Shown one piece after another: positions 42,782-53,817 of a DNA stretch of 64,000 bases. The notes under the pieces were generated by a model. It made no database searches and had not been told where the DNA came from. It saw nothing but the letters and a program-made list of their open reading frames with translations. The stretch's first letter is position 1; each line of letters begins with the position of its first letter. A program made the position numbers and the translations under genes. Source of the DNA: CAVZBT01 sp963773605 (GTDB taxonomy: Bacteria; Acidobacteriota; UBA6911); the NCBI GenBank assembly GCA_963773605.1, contig CAVZBT010000007.1:62001-126000 (forward strand), written 5' to 3'.

Positions 42782-44424
42782 TCAGGTGATCACGTCAGCA
42801 CGATCGCGGCCGCAGTGTTCCCGGAGTCGCAGCAGTTCGAGCGCCGCGGCGGCCAGGGGCTGCACCATTTCCTCCACGGACGCCGAGGCGTCGGACCGGT
42901 ATCGTTCCAGGTATAACCTGAGGGTCGCCCCTTCCGTTCCCGTGCCGGACAACCGGGCAACCACGCGTGAACCACCCTCGAGCAAAATCCGGATTCCCTG
43001 GTGACCGGCGACGCTGCCGTCCACGGGGTCCGTGTAGCTGAAATCATCCGCGCCGACCACCTTATGCCCCGCAAAGTCTTTACCTGCCAGTGACGGGAGG
43101 GTCGCCACCGCTGCATCGATCATGCCGGACGCGGCTGCGGGGTCCAGCGCTTCAAAATCGTGACGCTGGAAATAGCTGCGTCCGAAGCGGGCCCAGTGGT
43201 TTTCGACGACCCGGCAGACGGGCTTGCCCTGCGCGTAAAGTATGGCGAGCCACGCCAGGACAGCCCAGACGCCGTCCTTTTCCCGCAGGTGATTCGATCC
43301 GGTGCCGAAGCTCTCTTCGCCGCACACGGTGCACAGCCCGGCATCCATTAGGTTGCCGAAGTACTTCCAGCCGGTCGGAGTCTCATACAGCGGGATTCCG
43401 AGCGCCCGCGCGACCCGGTCGACCGCCGTGCTGGTCGGCATCGAGCGCGCGATACCCGCCAGTCCATCCCGGTAGCCGGGGATGTCGGCCTGCGCGTGTT
43501 CCGCGATGAGGGCGAGCGAATCCCCCGGAGTGACGAAGCAGCCAGGCCCCAAGATGAGGTTGCGGTCTCCATCACCGTCGCAGGCGGCGCCCAGGTCCGG
43601 CGCCGCCGGTTCCGACATGCGCGCCACCAGGGATGCCGCGTGCACGAGGTTCGGGTCGGGGTGGTGCCCGCCGAAGTCCTCCAGCGGCGTCCCGTTCATG
43701 ATGCTGTCCTCCGGGGCCCCCAGCAGCCGGACGAAGATATGGCGGGCGTATGGGCCCGTCACACCGTGCATAGCGTCGAATAGAAGGCGGAAGCCGCTTG
43801 CGAAGAGGCGGCGGAGAGCGTCGAAGTCAAAGAGCGATTGCATCACCGCCGTGTAATCGTCGAGCGGGTCGATCACGACGACCGTAGTGCCTCCAAGGCT
43901 GATTTTCCCCTGGCGGTCGATCTCGACATCAGGCGTTGCCATCGTGAGATAGCGGTCGATGCCCAGGGTTCGTTTGTAGATGAGTTCCGTCACCGCTTCC
44001 GGCGCCGGGCCGCCGTTACGGACGTTGTACTTGATGCCGAAATCGGCATCGATTCCTCCCGGATTGTGGCTGGCGCTGAGCAGAACGCCCCCGAGCGCAC
44101 CGCGGCGTCGAATCACGGCCGACATCGCCGGCGTGGACAGGATGCCGCCCCGCCCGACCAGAACTCGCCGAACCCGTTGGCGGCCGCCATCCGGATGATC
44201 GCCTGGACCGCGTTGCGGTTGTAGTAGCGCCCGTCGCCCCCCACCACCAGGGTTTCGTGCGCGAACTCTGCCCCCGTGTTCTCCTGCACAGCGTCAAAAA
44301 CGGATTGGACGAAATTTTCCAGGTACCGCGGCTGCATGAAGACGCGGGTCTTCTTGCGCAATCCGGATGTGCCCGGCCGTTGCCCGGAGTAGGGGCTGGT
44401 GCGCGTGATGGAGGCAGTGCCCAT
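42782..44424 (-). pseudogene. pgm: phosphoglucomutase (alpha-D-glucose phosphate specific), one frameshift
   Basis: Two overlapping minus-strand frames make one phosphoglucomutase of about 547 residues, interconverting glucose-1- and glucose-6-phosphate. The N-terminal frame (44424 to about 44165) has GQRPGTSGLRKKTRVF and YLENFVQSVFDAVQ; the other frame has the phosphoserine loop SASHNPGG, the metal loop CDGDGDRN, GEESFGTGSNHLREKDG and the phosphate-binding RLSGTGTEGATLRLY. One missing base near 44168-44172 rejoins them as FG-RVLVGRGGILSTPAM, so all active-site residues are present. Sequencing error is more likely than inactivation. ATG 44424 follows ACGGAG. Confidence 0.88.
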
Positions 44425-44491
44425 TGTCGGCTCCGTATCTCTGGGGGCTACGCTGTATCCGCAGCCCGCACGATACCAAATTGCCGTGATT

Positions 44492-44826
44492 GAATGGAAG
44501 AACTTGCGCGGGGGCACTGGCGCGTGTCGGACCGAACAGAGGGCGGCGTCGAGCCGCCGCACTCCAAAGCAGGGGACGTGACGGAAGAACTTGCGCGGGC
44601 ACTGGCGCGCGTCGGACCGAACAGAGGGCGGCGTCGAGCCGCCGCACTCCAAAGCAGGGGACGTGACGGAAGAACTTGCGCGGGCACTGGCGCGCGTCGG
44701 ACCGAACAGAGGGCGGCGTCGAGCCGCCGCACTCCAAAGCAGGGACGTGACGGAAGAACTTGCGCGGGCACTGGCGCGCGTCGGACCGAACAGAGGGCGG
44801 CGTCGAGCCGCCGCACTCCAAAGCAG
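44492..44826. repeat. 85-bp tandem repeat, four copies, inverted relative of the hairpin family
   Basis: ACTCCAAAGC recurs at 44561, 44646, 44731 and 44815 (spacings 85, 85, 84). Each unit holds GGCGGC-GTCGA-GCCGCC, the minus-strand form of the core shared with the 117-bp arrays (GGCGGCTCGACGCCGC plus GGAGTGC), but the flanking part is new (GAAGAACTTGCGCGGGCAC). It fills the divergent gap between pgm and the GH3 gene. Confidence 0.93.
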
Positions 44827-44862
44827 GCGATGTCGATTCGTGTGGTACTATCGCCCGTCGAT

Positions 44863-47772
44863 ATGAAATGCCCAACCTGTGGTTCCATGGTCCCGTTCTT
44901 ACTCGCGTCTACCCTGCTCGTGGCGGTTATCCTTTGCCCCGGATCCGCGGCGGCCCAAACCGCTTCGGCGCGCCGCCCTGCAGCCGGCCGTCTGCTCAAA
45001 CCGGACAAGGCATGGGTTGCGGAGAGGCTGAGGCGGATGTCCCTCCGCGACAAGGTCGGGCAGCTCGTGCAGGTGCGCGCCTTCGGGAAGTTCGTGAATG
45101 CGGCCAGCCCCGAGTTCAACCAGCTCGCAGATGAGGTGCGTCGGAACCGTGTCGGCGGCATCGTGCTCTTTCGCCGGAAACGTCTACGAATCCGCGGTGC
45201 TGCTGAACAAACTCCAGCTGCTCTCGCAGGTGCCCCTGCTGGTTTCTGCGGATTTTGAGCGTGGCGTCTCGTTCCGCATCGCGGATACGACCTCGTTCCC
45301 CTGGACGATGGCCGTCGGTGCCGCAGGCTCGGAGGAATACGCATTCCAGCAGGGCGCCATCACCGCCCGCGAGGCGCGGGCACTCGGGGTTCACTGGGTC
45401 TTCGCCCCCGTGATGGACGTGAACAACAACCCCGACAACCCGGTCATCAACATCCGTTCGTTCGGGGAAGACCCCGAGCTTGTGGCGCGACTCGGAGCGG
45501 CCTTCATCCGCGGCTGCCGCGCCGGCGGTGCGCTGACCACGGCGAAGCACTTCCCGGGCCATGGCGACACGGCGACCGACACGCACATCGGGCTTGCGGT
45601 GGTCCCTTCGGATCGCGCGCGGCTCGATGCCGTCGAGTTCGTCCCTTTCCGGCGGGCCATCGAAGCCGGCGTCGACTCCATCATGACCGCCCATGTCGCC
45701 GTGCCGCAGATCACGGGCGATGCCGGCGTCCCGGCCACGCTCTCTTCCAGCGTCCTCACCGGGCTTGCTGCGAGACTCGCTCCGGTTTCAGGGACTCGTC
45801 GTAACAGACGCGCTGGAGATGGGTGGCATCACCAGCCATTACTGGACGGGAAAGGCCGCCGTCGATGCGCTCCGCGCCGGGGCCGACCTGCTGTTGCTGC
45901 CGCCCGACGCGACCGTGGCGATCAACGAAGTGGTCCGAGCCGTGCGCCGCGGCGACATCCCCGAGGCGCAGATCAACCATTCGGTGCAGAAAGTGCTCGC
46001 CGCAAAGATCCAGCGTGGGACTGGCGGCACAGCGCACTGTTCCCATCGACCGCATCGGCGGCATCGTCGCGGCGCCCGAGAGCCTCAGGCTCGCCCAGGA
46101 CGTGGCCGATCACTCGATTACGCTCTTGCGGGACGGAAAGCGCATCCTGCCGCTGAACCCGGTCTCGTCTGCCCGCATCCTGAGCGTCGTCCTCTCTTCG
46201 GAACCGGACCCGGCGCCCGCGGCGGTCTTTCAGACGGAGCTGCGCCGCCGCTTCCCTTCAGCACGCACCGTCTCTGTCGATCCCCGCACGACGCCGGATG
46301 CGATCTCGGAGCTGCTCAAAAACGCCCAGGGAGCGGACGTGATCGTGTGCGCGACTGTCGTGCGCGTCCTGTCGGGAAAGGGGAGCGTAGCACTGCCCGA
46401 CAACCTCCGGTTTTTGCTCGAAAACCTGATGGGGTCCGGAAAGCCGCTGGTTTGGGTCGCCTTCGGCAGCCCCTACGTCCTCCGGCTCTTTCCCGACGCA
46501 GCGACCTCGTCTCTGCACGTTCAGTTACGCCGACGTGTCGTACCTGGCGGCCGCCAAGGCGCTCTCGGGCGAAATCGCCATTTCGGGGCGAATGCCCGTG
46601 TCGATTCCGGGGCAGGCGCGCGTGGGCGACGGGCTGAAGTTGCCCCGGCTCGACCTGACGTTGAAACCGGTGGAGCCCGGCAACCTGGGGGTGCCGCAGG
46701 CCGCCCTCGATCACCTCAAGGAACTGCTCGGATCCTACGTTCAGTCCAAAGCCTATCCCGGCGCAGCACTCGTCGTAGGCTACCGCGGGTCCATCCTGCT
46801 GGAGGCGACTGCCGGCACGTTCGACTACCAGCCGCATTCCAGGCCCGTCGCTGCCGATACGATCTACGACGTCGCCTCGCTCTCCAAAGTGGTCGGCACG
46901 ACCTCCGCTGCCATGATTCTCGTCGATTCGGGAAGACTCCTCCTGGATGCGCCCGTGCAGGACTACCTGCCGGAGTTCCAGGGGACGGACAAGGAGAAGG
47001 TCCGCGTGCAGGACCTTCTCTCCCACACGTCCGGCCTGCCAGCCTTCGAGCCTCTGTATCTGCAAGCCCGGGGTTACGAGCCGATGCTTGAAGGCGGTCT
47101 GCGCCACACCCCTTCAGAGTGCGCCGGGCGCCGAGATGGTGTACAGCGACCTGGGCATGATGCTGCTGGGGGAAATCGTGTCGCGCGCCGCCGGAGAGCC
47201 ACTCGACCGTTTTCTGTCCGAGCGGCTGTTTGCTCCCCTCGGGATGAGTTCGACCTTGTACAAACCGCCGAGGAGCCTCGCCGCACGTATTCCGCCGACC
47301 GAGAAGGATCCGTGGCGCAAGCGTGTCGTGAGGGGGCAGGTGCACGACGAGAACGCATTCGCCATGGGCGGCGTGGCCGGGCATGCGGGACTGTTCGGCA
47401 GCGCCCGCGATCTCGCCATCTTCGCCGACCTGCTCCTCCAGCGCGGGTGGTACGATCACCGCCGGTACTTCAGCCCAGACACCGTTCGGAAATTCACCGC
47501 GCCCCCGACGCGGGGGACGCGGCCTCGGATGGGGCAAACCGTCCCCCTCGTCCTGGACGGGCAGCGTTTTCTCAGCCGAGGCCTTCGGCCACACGGGCTT
47601 CACCGGAACGGTGGTATGGATCGATCCACAACAGCGGCTGTTTCTGGTATTGCTCAGCAACCGCGTGCACCCGTCCAGGGAAAACCGCAAGTTCTTCGAA
47701 GAGGCGGTGGAGACGATCGCCCGTGCAGTCGTGCGGGCCGTGTCACCGGCCGCCGAAACGCTTCCCCGGTGA
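44863..47772 (+). pseudogene. GH3 beta-N-acetylhexosaminidase (NagZ-like) fused to a beta-lactamase-type serine hydrolase, frameshifted
   Basis: Pieces in three frames assemble to about 970 residues. First, a signal peptide (PFLLASTLLVAVILCPGSAAA), then a GH3 domain: LLVSADFERGVSF, APVMDVNNNPDNPVINIRSF, TTAKHFPGHGDTATDTH and TDALEMGGI with the Asp nucleophile, followed by the GH3 C-terminal domain. From about residue 620 comes a class-C-like domain: SLSK (IYDVASLSKVVG), YSDLG in place of YxN, and FGHTGFTG as the third motif. Four of about six frame changes were checked (near 45165, 45780, 46015, 46515); each is one extra base, three in short homopolymers. An exported cell-wall glycosidase/esterase role is likely. 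Start codon uncertain (44830, 44863 or 44887). Confidence 0.82.
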
Positions 47773-50350
47773 GTGCCACGCGCAAACCCAAGGAGCCCCG
47801 CCATTAGCTTCACAGAACCGGAGCCGCTGCCGATTGACCCGCTGCTTCCCGAGGCCGTCGAGCAACTCGGCAGTCACAACAGCCTCGTGCTCTCGGCCTC
47901 ACCAGGCGCGGGCAAGACGACGCGGCTCCCGCGTGCCCTGTACGACGGGGGGTTCTCCCGCCGGGGAGAGATCCTGATCCTCGAACCCAGAAGGCTGGCT
48001 ACACGGCTGGCCGCGGCACGGGTGGCGGAAGAGTTCGGGGAGAAGCCCGGCCAAAGGGTCGGGTACACGGTGCGGTTCGAAAACATCGCCAGCCTGGACA
48101 CCCGCATCCGCTTTGTCACCGAGGGTATCCTGGCCCGGAGAATAGTCCAGGATCCGCGGCTGGACGGGATCTCGGCGGTCGTGCTCGATGAATTCCACGA
48201 GCGTCACCTGGCTACGGACTTGGCCCTGGCGCTGTTGCGGCGGCTCCAGCAAACCTGCAGACCGGACCTGCGCCTGGTCGTGATGTCCGCCACGCTGGAT
48301 ACCGCGCCCGTCGCCCGCTTCCTGGGTGACGCACCCGTGCTGTTCGGCGAGGGGGTTCGGTTCCCGACCACAATCGAGTATGAGGATAGGGTCTCCGACC
48401 GCCCTCTGCACGAGAAGGTGCGCACCGCGGCGGCATCGGTCCTGCGTCGCGGCCACGCGGGCGATATCCTCGTCTTCGTCCCGGGCGCCGCCGAGATCCG
48501 CCAGGCGGCGGACACCCTTCAATCGCTCGCCGGGGACCATGGGTGCGCGCTGGTGCCGCTGCACGGCGATCTGCCGCCGGCGGAGCAGGCGCGCGCGGTG
48601 CAGCAGATGGACCGCCGCAAGATCGTCCTGTCCACCAACATCGCGGAGAGTTCGCTGACGATCCCGGGCGTCACGGCGGTTCTGGATTCCGGGCTGGCCC
48701 GCGTCGCGGGCCACTCATCCTGGAACGGCCTTCCCACCACCTCGATCCGGAAGATCAGCAAGGCTTCGGCAGCGCAGCGGGCCGGCCGTGCCTCGCGTCT
48801 GCAGCCCGGCCTCGTGGTCCGGCTCTACACACGCCCCGACTTCGAATCCCGGCCGGAATTCGACGTGCCCGAAATCAAACGGGCTGATCTCAGTGAAGCT
48901 CTCCTGACACTGCACGGGGCCGGCGTCCGCGATCTGGGGGAAATCTCCTGGTTCGAACCGCCCCCCGACGCGGCGCTGGAACAGGCGCGCAAGCTCCTGG
49001 ACCGGCTTGGAGCGCTCGCGCCTTCCGGGGAGCTGACCGACGCCGGTCGCAGAATGCTCGCGTTCCCGCTGCACCCGCGGCAGGCGCGGCTGATTATCGA
49101 GGGGGAGCAGGCCGGAGTCGCCGCCGAGGCCTGCCTGCTCGCCGCACTCCTGTCGGAGCGGGACATCCGGATCGGAACACGCACGGCCTCGCCGCGCGAG
49201 CGGGGCAGGACCGGATTCCGCACATCGGGCAACTCCGACCTGCTCGAGATGGCGGAGCGCTTTGCGGCGGCGGAGGACGTCGGGTTTGTTCCCCAACGCC
49301 TGATGCCGCTGGGACTGGACCCGCGCGCGACCGAACGCGTCGCCAGCGCCCGCCGCCAACTCCTGCGCCTGGCGCACAACAGGTCGAAGTCTCCGGTGAC
49401 CTCCGAGGAACGCGAAGAGGTGCTGCGCATCGCGACGCTCGCCGCCTTCCCCGACCGTGTGGCCCGCTGCCGCGGGGCCGGCTCGCGGGTCTTTCTTCTG
49501 GCGGGAGGCGGCGAGGCTACGCTGTCGGATGCCAGTGTCGTGCACCACTCTGAACTCGTCGTCGCCGTCGACGCGGAGCAAAGGAGCTCGGGCGACCCGC
49601 GCGAACACCGCCGTACTGCTGAGGGTCGCCTCAGCCATCGAGCCGGAGTGGCTGGCGGCTCTTTTCCCGGCGCAGGTTGTCGATGAACGGGAACTCGCCT
49701 GGAATGCCGAGGCGGGCAGGGTGGACGAGGTGCGGCGCAGCCGTTATGACCAGGTGGTGCTCGAAGAGCGCATCCGGCCTGCGCCGGTTTCCGAAGACGT
49801 GAGCCAGGTTCTCGCCGCCGCCGTCCTCGACGGGCGCCTGGCCGTATTCCCCGATGCCGACGCCATTCCTGTCGTACAGGCCCGGGCGGCCTTGCTCGCA
49901 GCCCATTTCGGTGATTTCCCGGAGTTCGGCTCCGAAGCGGTCCGGGATGCCGTGGCAGGCCTGGCCGGGGGACGCCGCAGCCTGTCCGAGCTGAAACCGC
50001 TGTCCTTGACGGCGGCACTGCTGGAGAGCCTCTCGCCAAGACAGCGGGAAAGGCTGCGTCGCGAAGCGCCGGAGAAGATCGAGTTACGCCCGGGCCGCGC
50101 CGTGAAGGTCCACTACGAGGCGGGCAAGCCGCCCTGGGTCGCCTCCCGATTGCAGGATTTCATAGGGATGACGGAAACCCCCAGGATCTGCGCGGGGCGG
50201 GTCCCGCTGGTGGCTCACCTGCTGGCTCCCAACGGTCGCCCTGTCCAGGTCACGCAGGACCTGCCCGGCTTCTGGCAAAGACATTATCCGGCGCTCCGGC
50301 GGCAGTTGCAGCGCCGGTATCCGCGGCATCCGTGGCCCGATCTCTCCTGA
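47773..50350 (+). pseudogene. hrpB: ATP-dependent RNA helicase HrpB, one frameshift
   Basis: A DEAH-box helicase of about 858 residues. Seen are Walker A SASPGAGKTTRLP, ILEPRRLATRLAA, GYTVRF, the DEFHERHL box, MSATLD, VFVPGAAEIR, STNIAESSLTIPGV, QRAGRASR, the helicase-associated domain and the HrpB C-terminal region (AVKVHYEAGKPPWVASRLQDF, DLPGFWQRHYPALRRQLQRRYPRHPWP). Near 49578-49582 a run AAA must be AA to join the two parts. GTG 47773 begins directly after the preceding stop; no ATG is available nearby. Frameshift probably a sequence error since both halves are intact. Confidence 0.88.
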
Positions 50351-50410
50351 GCACCCGGGATTCGGGCTGCGCCTTGTGCGTGGTAGCCTTGTGTGGTTGA
50401 GGATGACGGC

Positions 50411-50962
50411 ATGCTGCAAGCGTTCGACGGGAAATTCCCGGCTGTGGCCCCCTCGGCGTTGGTCCAGGATACGGCCGTTGTGGTCGGAGACGTTGTCGTG
50501 GGCGAGGAATCGAGCATCTGGTTTCACACCGTCGCCCGCGGGGACATTCACTTCATCAGGATCGGCCACCGCACCAATATCCAGGACCTGTCGGTCCTGC
50601 ACGTCAGGCGCGGGGAGGGCCCCGTCATCGTCGGCGACGGGGTGACCATAGGGCACCGGGTTGTGCTGCATGGGTGCACGGTGGCCGACAGCGTGCTCGT
50701 CGGCATCGGCGCCATCATCCTGGACGGGGCGGAAATAGGGAGCCAGAGTGTCGTCGCCGCCGGTGCGCTGGTGCCGCCCGGCCGGATTGTCGCACCGGGA
50801 TCGTTCGTGCTGGGCTCCCCCGCCCGCACCGTGCGCCGCGTCACGGACGGCGAAATCGACTGGATACGCAATTCCGCCGAGCGCTATGTCCGGTATGCGC
50901 AGCAGTACCGGCACCAACCCCGGTCCGACGCATCGCCGCGGCCCGGCGGGTCCGAAAGGTGA
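50411..50962 (+). CDS. gamma-class carbonic anhydrase-like hexapeptide-repeat protein
   Basis: A 183-residue left-handed beta-helix protein (YrdA/PaaY/CaiE type). Metal-ligand histidines are placed as in gamma-carbonic anhydrases: IRIGHRTNIQDLSVLHV and TIGHRVVLHGCTV. Hexapeptide repeats run from VVVGDVVVGEES to SQSVVAAGALVPPGRIV, ending with VLGSPARTVR. ATG 50411 is chosen; GTG 50393 would add six residues. It is followed after four bases by the Nudix gene, so they are co-transcribed. It may hydrate CO2 or act on thioesters; family members vary. Confidence 0.88.
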   Translation: MLQAFDGKFPAVAPSALVQDTAVVVGDVVVGEESSIWFHTVARGDIHFIRIGHRTNIQDLSVLHVRRGEGPVIVGDGVTIGHRVVLHGCTVADSVLVGIGAIILDGAEIGSQSVVAAGALVPPGRIVAPGSFVLGSPARTVRRVTDGEIDWIRNSAERYVRYAQQYRHQPRSDASPRPGGSER

Positions 50963-50966
50963 ACGA

Positions 50967-51398
50967 GTGGGACGAAGGGAGATTTCGGCCGGGTGTGTCA
51001 TCTTCAAGGCCGCCGCAACCGGCATCGAGGTCGTACTGACGCGCCCGAGCGGCAGGAACGCCTGGGCGCTGCCCAAGGGGCTTCTGGAGCCGGGAGAACG
51101 ACCCGAAGACGCCGCTCTGCGTGAGGCTCACGAGGAAACCGGCTACACGGGGATCATTCGCGGCCGGATCGACACCATCAAGTACTCCTACACGGCTAAA
51201 TGGGAAAACCCGCCGGTTGGCGTGTTCAAAATTGTCACGTTCTATCTGATGGAGCACACAGGCGGCGACAGTGCCAACCACGATCGCGAGGTGGAAGAGG
51301 TGGCCTGGTTTTCCCTGGCTGAGGCCATCGGCAAAGCCACTTACAGCACGGAGAAGAGTATCCTGAAAAAGGCCCGCGACCTCATCGGTGTCGACTGA
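50967..51398 (+). CDS. Nudix hydrolase
   Basis: A 143-residue Nudix protein from GTG 50967. The full Nudix box is readable: GLLEPGERPEDAALREAHEE followed by TGY, with the metal-binding REAHEE. The preceding PSGRNAWALPKG and the whole length match the Ap4A-hydrolase-like and diphosphoinositol-type group. AAAGG lies upstream of the GTG. Substrate cannot be given from sequence. Confidence 0.9.
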   Translation: MGRREISAGCVIFKAAATGIEVVLTRPSGRNAWALPKGLLEPGERPEDAALREAHEETGYTGIIRGRIDTIKYSYTAKWENPPVGVFKIVTFYLMEHTGGDSANHDREVEEVAWFSLAEAIGKATYSTEKSILKKARDLIGVD

Positions 51399-51471
51399 AA
51401 CCGGCAGAGCCGAACAAGTCGGCGCGACGCCCCCGACGGGAGTCCGGGCCAAATTCCATGCGGAAGGCGGA

Positions 51472-52071
51472 ATGACGAAACTCGATCACATCGGGCTCGC
51501 AGGGCACCGCATACGGCTCGTGCCCATGACGTTGGCGCACCACGACGCGCTGTGCGCCGTCGGGCTCGATCCAGGGCTGTGGCGCTGGACCCCCGCAGCG
51601 GTCGTTACCCCGGACGACATGAGGCGGTACATGGAGGAGGCTCTGGCATGCCAGGCCGCGGGCACCGCGCTCCCTTACGTCACCGAAGACCGCGCATCGG
51701 GCACTGTCGTCGGCAGCACGCGCTTCGGCAACATTGACCGGATGAACCGCCGGTTCGAAATCGGCTGGACGTGGGTGGCTTCGCCCTGGCAGCGCAGCTT
51801 CGTCAACACGGAGGCCAAGTTCGTCATGCTGAGGCACGCGTTCGAGACGTTGGGAGCCATCCGGGTCGAGTTCAAGACCGACTCGCTCAACGACCGATCG
51901 CGCGCCGCGCTTCTGCGTCTCGGAGCCAAAGAGGAGGGTACACTGCGGAACCACATGATCACGTCCAGCGGGCGCTACCGTCATTCGGTTTACTACAGCG
52001 TCATCGATTCGGAGTGGCCGGCCGTCAGAAGCGCGATCGAAGCCCGACAGGGTTGGCACACGACAGGCTGA
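51472..52071 (+). CDS. GNAT acetyltransferase, RimJ/RimL-like
   Basis: A 199-residue GNAT-fold protein of the group with RimJ-like N-acetyltransferases. It shows LAGHRIRLVPMTLAHHDAL at the N-terminus, GSTRFGNIDRMNRRFEIGWTWV, NTEAKFVMLRHAFETLGAIRVEFKTD and NDRSRAALLRLGAKEEGTLR, the conserved acetyl-CoA region. ATG 51472 follows GGAAGGCGG and is preferred to GTG 51388, which overlaps the Nudix stop and would add 28 unconserved residues. Confidence 0.88.
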   Translation: MTKLDHIGLAGHRIRLVPMTLAHHDALCAVGLDPGLWRWTPAAVVTPDDMRRYMEEALACQAAGTALPYVTEDRASGTVVGSTRFGNIDRMNRRFEIGWTWVASPWQRSFVNTEAKFVMLRHAFETLGAIRVEFKTDSLNDRSRAALLRLGAKEEGTLRNHMITSSGRYRHSVYYSVIDSEWPAVRSAIEARQGWHTTG

Positions 52072-52135
52072 GCGCGAGACCGTCCGGCGTGTCAGCCGGC
52101 GCGGGATCTTGCTGCGAACTGATACTGCGCACCGC

Positions 52136-53057
52136 CTACAGCTGTGCCTCGAGTTTGCGCATGCAGGCCATGGTCTCGCGCGCTATCGTTTCCGCGCCCG
52201 GCTTGAAGTCGAAAACCTCCGCTGATATCCAACCGCTGTACTTGAGTTCCGCCAGAGCCTTGAGGACCGGAAGGAAGTTCAGGTCGCCCGCCCCGGGGTA
52301 GCGGCCGTCCATTTCGTTGATGTGCACATGGCGGATGAACCGGAAGTTCCGCCTCACGATGACATCCATTGGCTCGGTCTCGTCCACGGCATTGTGGAAG
52401 TCGAACATCGTCTGGATGGCGGGGTGCCCGATCTGTTTGACCATCAGGACGGCTTCCTGGAGCGTGTTCACGACGTTGGTGTCCTTCCGCGGGAGCGACT
52501 CGATCAGGATGGTCGCCTTGCGCGCAGCGGCGTGCGCTGCCACGGATGCCAGCCCGTCCGCAAAATTGCGCCGCGCGTCGGCTTCGGTGTTTCCCTGCGA
52601 GCCACGCTGCTGCGGCGAGCCGAACACCATGATGCCCTTTCCCATGTCGCCGCAAAAATCGATCAGTTTCAAAACGTAGTCCCACGTCTTGCGCCGCAAC
52701 GTCGCGTCGGCGGTGGTTGCGTGCAGCCCTTTTGGCGTGAGGAGAAGCCAGTGCAGGCCGGCGAACTCGAGCCCCTCCGACCGGAGGATGTCGCGCAGTT
52801 CGCCGCCTGCGCGCCGGGGTGATATCGTCCAGGTGATCAGCCAGCGTGAATGGCGCGATCTCCAGCCCGGAGAAACCGGCGGCCTTGGTGATCCGGCAGG
52901 AGGCCGCAAAATCCGCTTTCTGGAAGACCTCGTTGCAGAGGGCGTACTTGAAGGGCGATCCCGCTCCCAAGGCCTGTCGCATGATGCCGCTCCAGAGCGG
53001 CGCCGCTGCCGCTCCCACAGCGGCAGCGGGCACTCCCAGAAACGTCCGTCTGTCCAT
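52136..53057 (-). pseudogene. exported TIM-barrel sugar-phosphate isomerase/epimerase-like protein, one frameshift
   Basis: About 307 residues in two frames. The N-terminus has a Tat-like signal (MDRRTFLGVPAAAVGAAAAP), then ALCNEVFQKADFAASCRITKAAGFSGLEIAPF. The rest has the xylose-isomerase-like barrel strands: LEFAGLHWLLLTP, GIMVFGSPQQRG, ATILIESLPRKDTN, IQTMFDFHNAVDE, FIRHVHINEMDGRYPG and KYSGWISAEVFDF, with metal ligands Glu, Asp, His and Glu present. Removing one C from a CCCC run near 52826 joins the halves. It converges with the GNAT gene. Secreted members are common in Acidobacteriota and Planctomycetes; the substrate is unknown. Confidence 0.85.
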
Positions 53058-53469
53058 GTGATCCTCCGGCTAAGTCTTATTGCGACGGGCGCACGAGTCA
53101 ACCTAAAACCCATCCGCGGTCTCGGCGCTTCTTCGGAATCCGCCGGGGTGCGGGGCCCCACGGGGCTGGTGGGGAGAATTTTCCGGTCTTTACGCGCTCG
53201 ATCCCTCAACGGTTTATTCCGTCGGGTAGTACATTGCAGACTTAGCACCGGAACCCGGGTAATTACAATAACACTTGTGGGGGACGCGGATGAACGCAGG
53301 CAAAGGTCGAGGGGACGCTGTGAATGACCTGGCAGGTGGCCCCGTGCGTCGGCGTGTTCCCGCGTCCAGAAACTACGTTACCGTAATTACGAACGGCAGG
53401 TCCGGTTGGAATGGCACGCCGATTGCAGCAGCACTGCGCTAGGTCCCCGCCCGGAAAGAGCCGGTTGCT
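53058..53469. other. 412-base intergenic region with two GTAATTAC palindromes
   Basis: No gene is supported here; longer open frames lack coding character and cross the neighbouring genes. The 8-base palindrome GTAATTAC occurs at 53259-53266 and again at 53383-53390 (there extended to CGTAATTACG), in an otherwise GC-rich sequence and ahead of the small secreted protein gene. It may be a binding site; nothing else is seen. Confidence 0.4.
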
Positions 53470-53808
53470 ATGCCGTTCCTCTGTGCGACGACACTGTTGT
53501 TGTTTCAAATCCACGCGCAGCCTGCGCCACCAAAACCTGCGCGCCCCGATTGCGCGATCAGAATCTCGGAGATGACCGACGATCTTGCGGTGTTCGAGGT
53601 TTTCCTGCCCGCGGCCGAGGCGAAGCGCAAGGGACTCGTTCACAAGGTGATCGACGACTCGGGGGCGACGGTCGCCACCGAGAAGTTCGGGACGGCCAAC
53701 GGCCACTACAAGATCGCGATGGTGGGGTCGTACTACGCGGGCCGCGCGTACAAATTCGTCATCGAGGGAAAGTACGAGCTCAGATTCATCTTCGTGCCCA
53801 GCAGCTGA
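53470..53808 (+). CDS. small secreted protein of unknown function
   Basis: A 112-residue protein with a short signal peptide (FLCATTLLLFQIHAQ) and a compact, strand-rich domain (CAIRISEMTDDLAVFEVFLP; GLVHKVIDDSGATVATEKFG; AYKFVIEGKYELRFIFVP). I do not recognise a family. GGAAAGAG lies about eight bases upstream of the ATG. It stands alone between the intergenic region and a repeat copy; codon choice is GC-rich like its neighbours, so it is probably a real gene. Confidence 0.6.
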   Translation: MPFLCATTLLLFQIHAQPAPPKPARPDCAIRISEMTDDLAVFEVFLPAAEAKRKGLVHKVIDDSGATVATEKFGTANGHYKIAMVGSYYAGRAYKFVIEGKYELRFIFVPSS

Positions 53809-53817
53809 ACAACGAAT

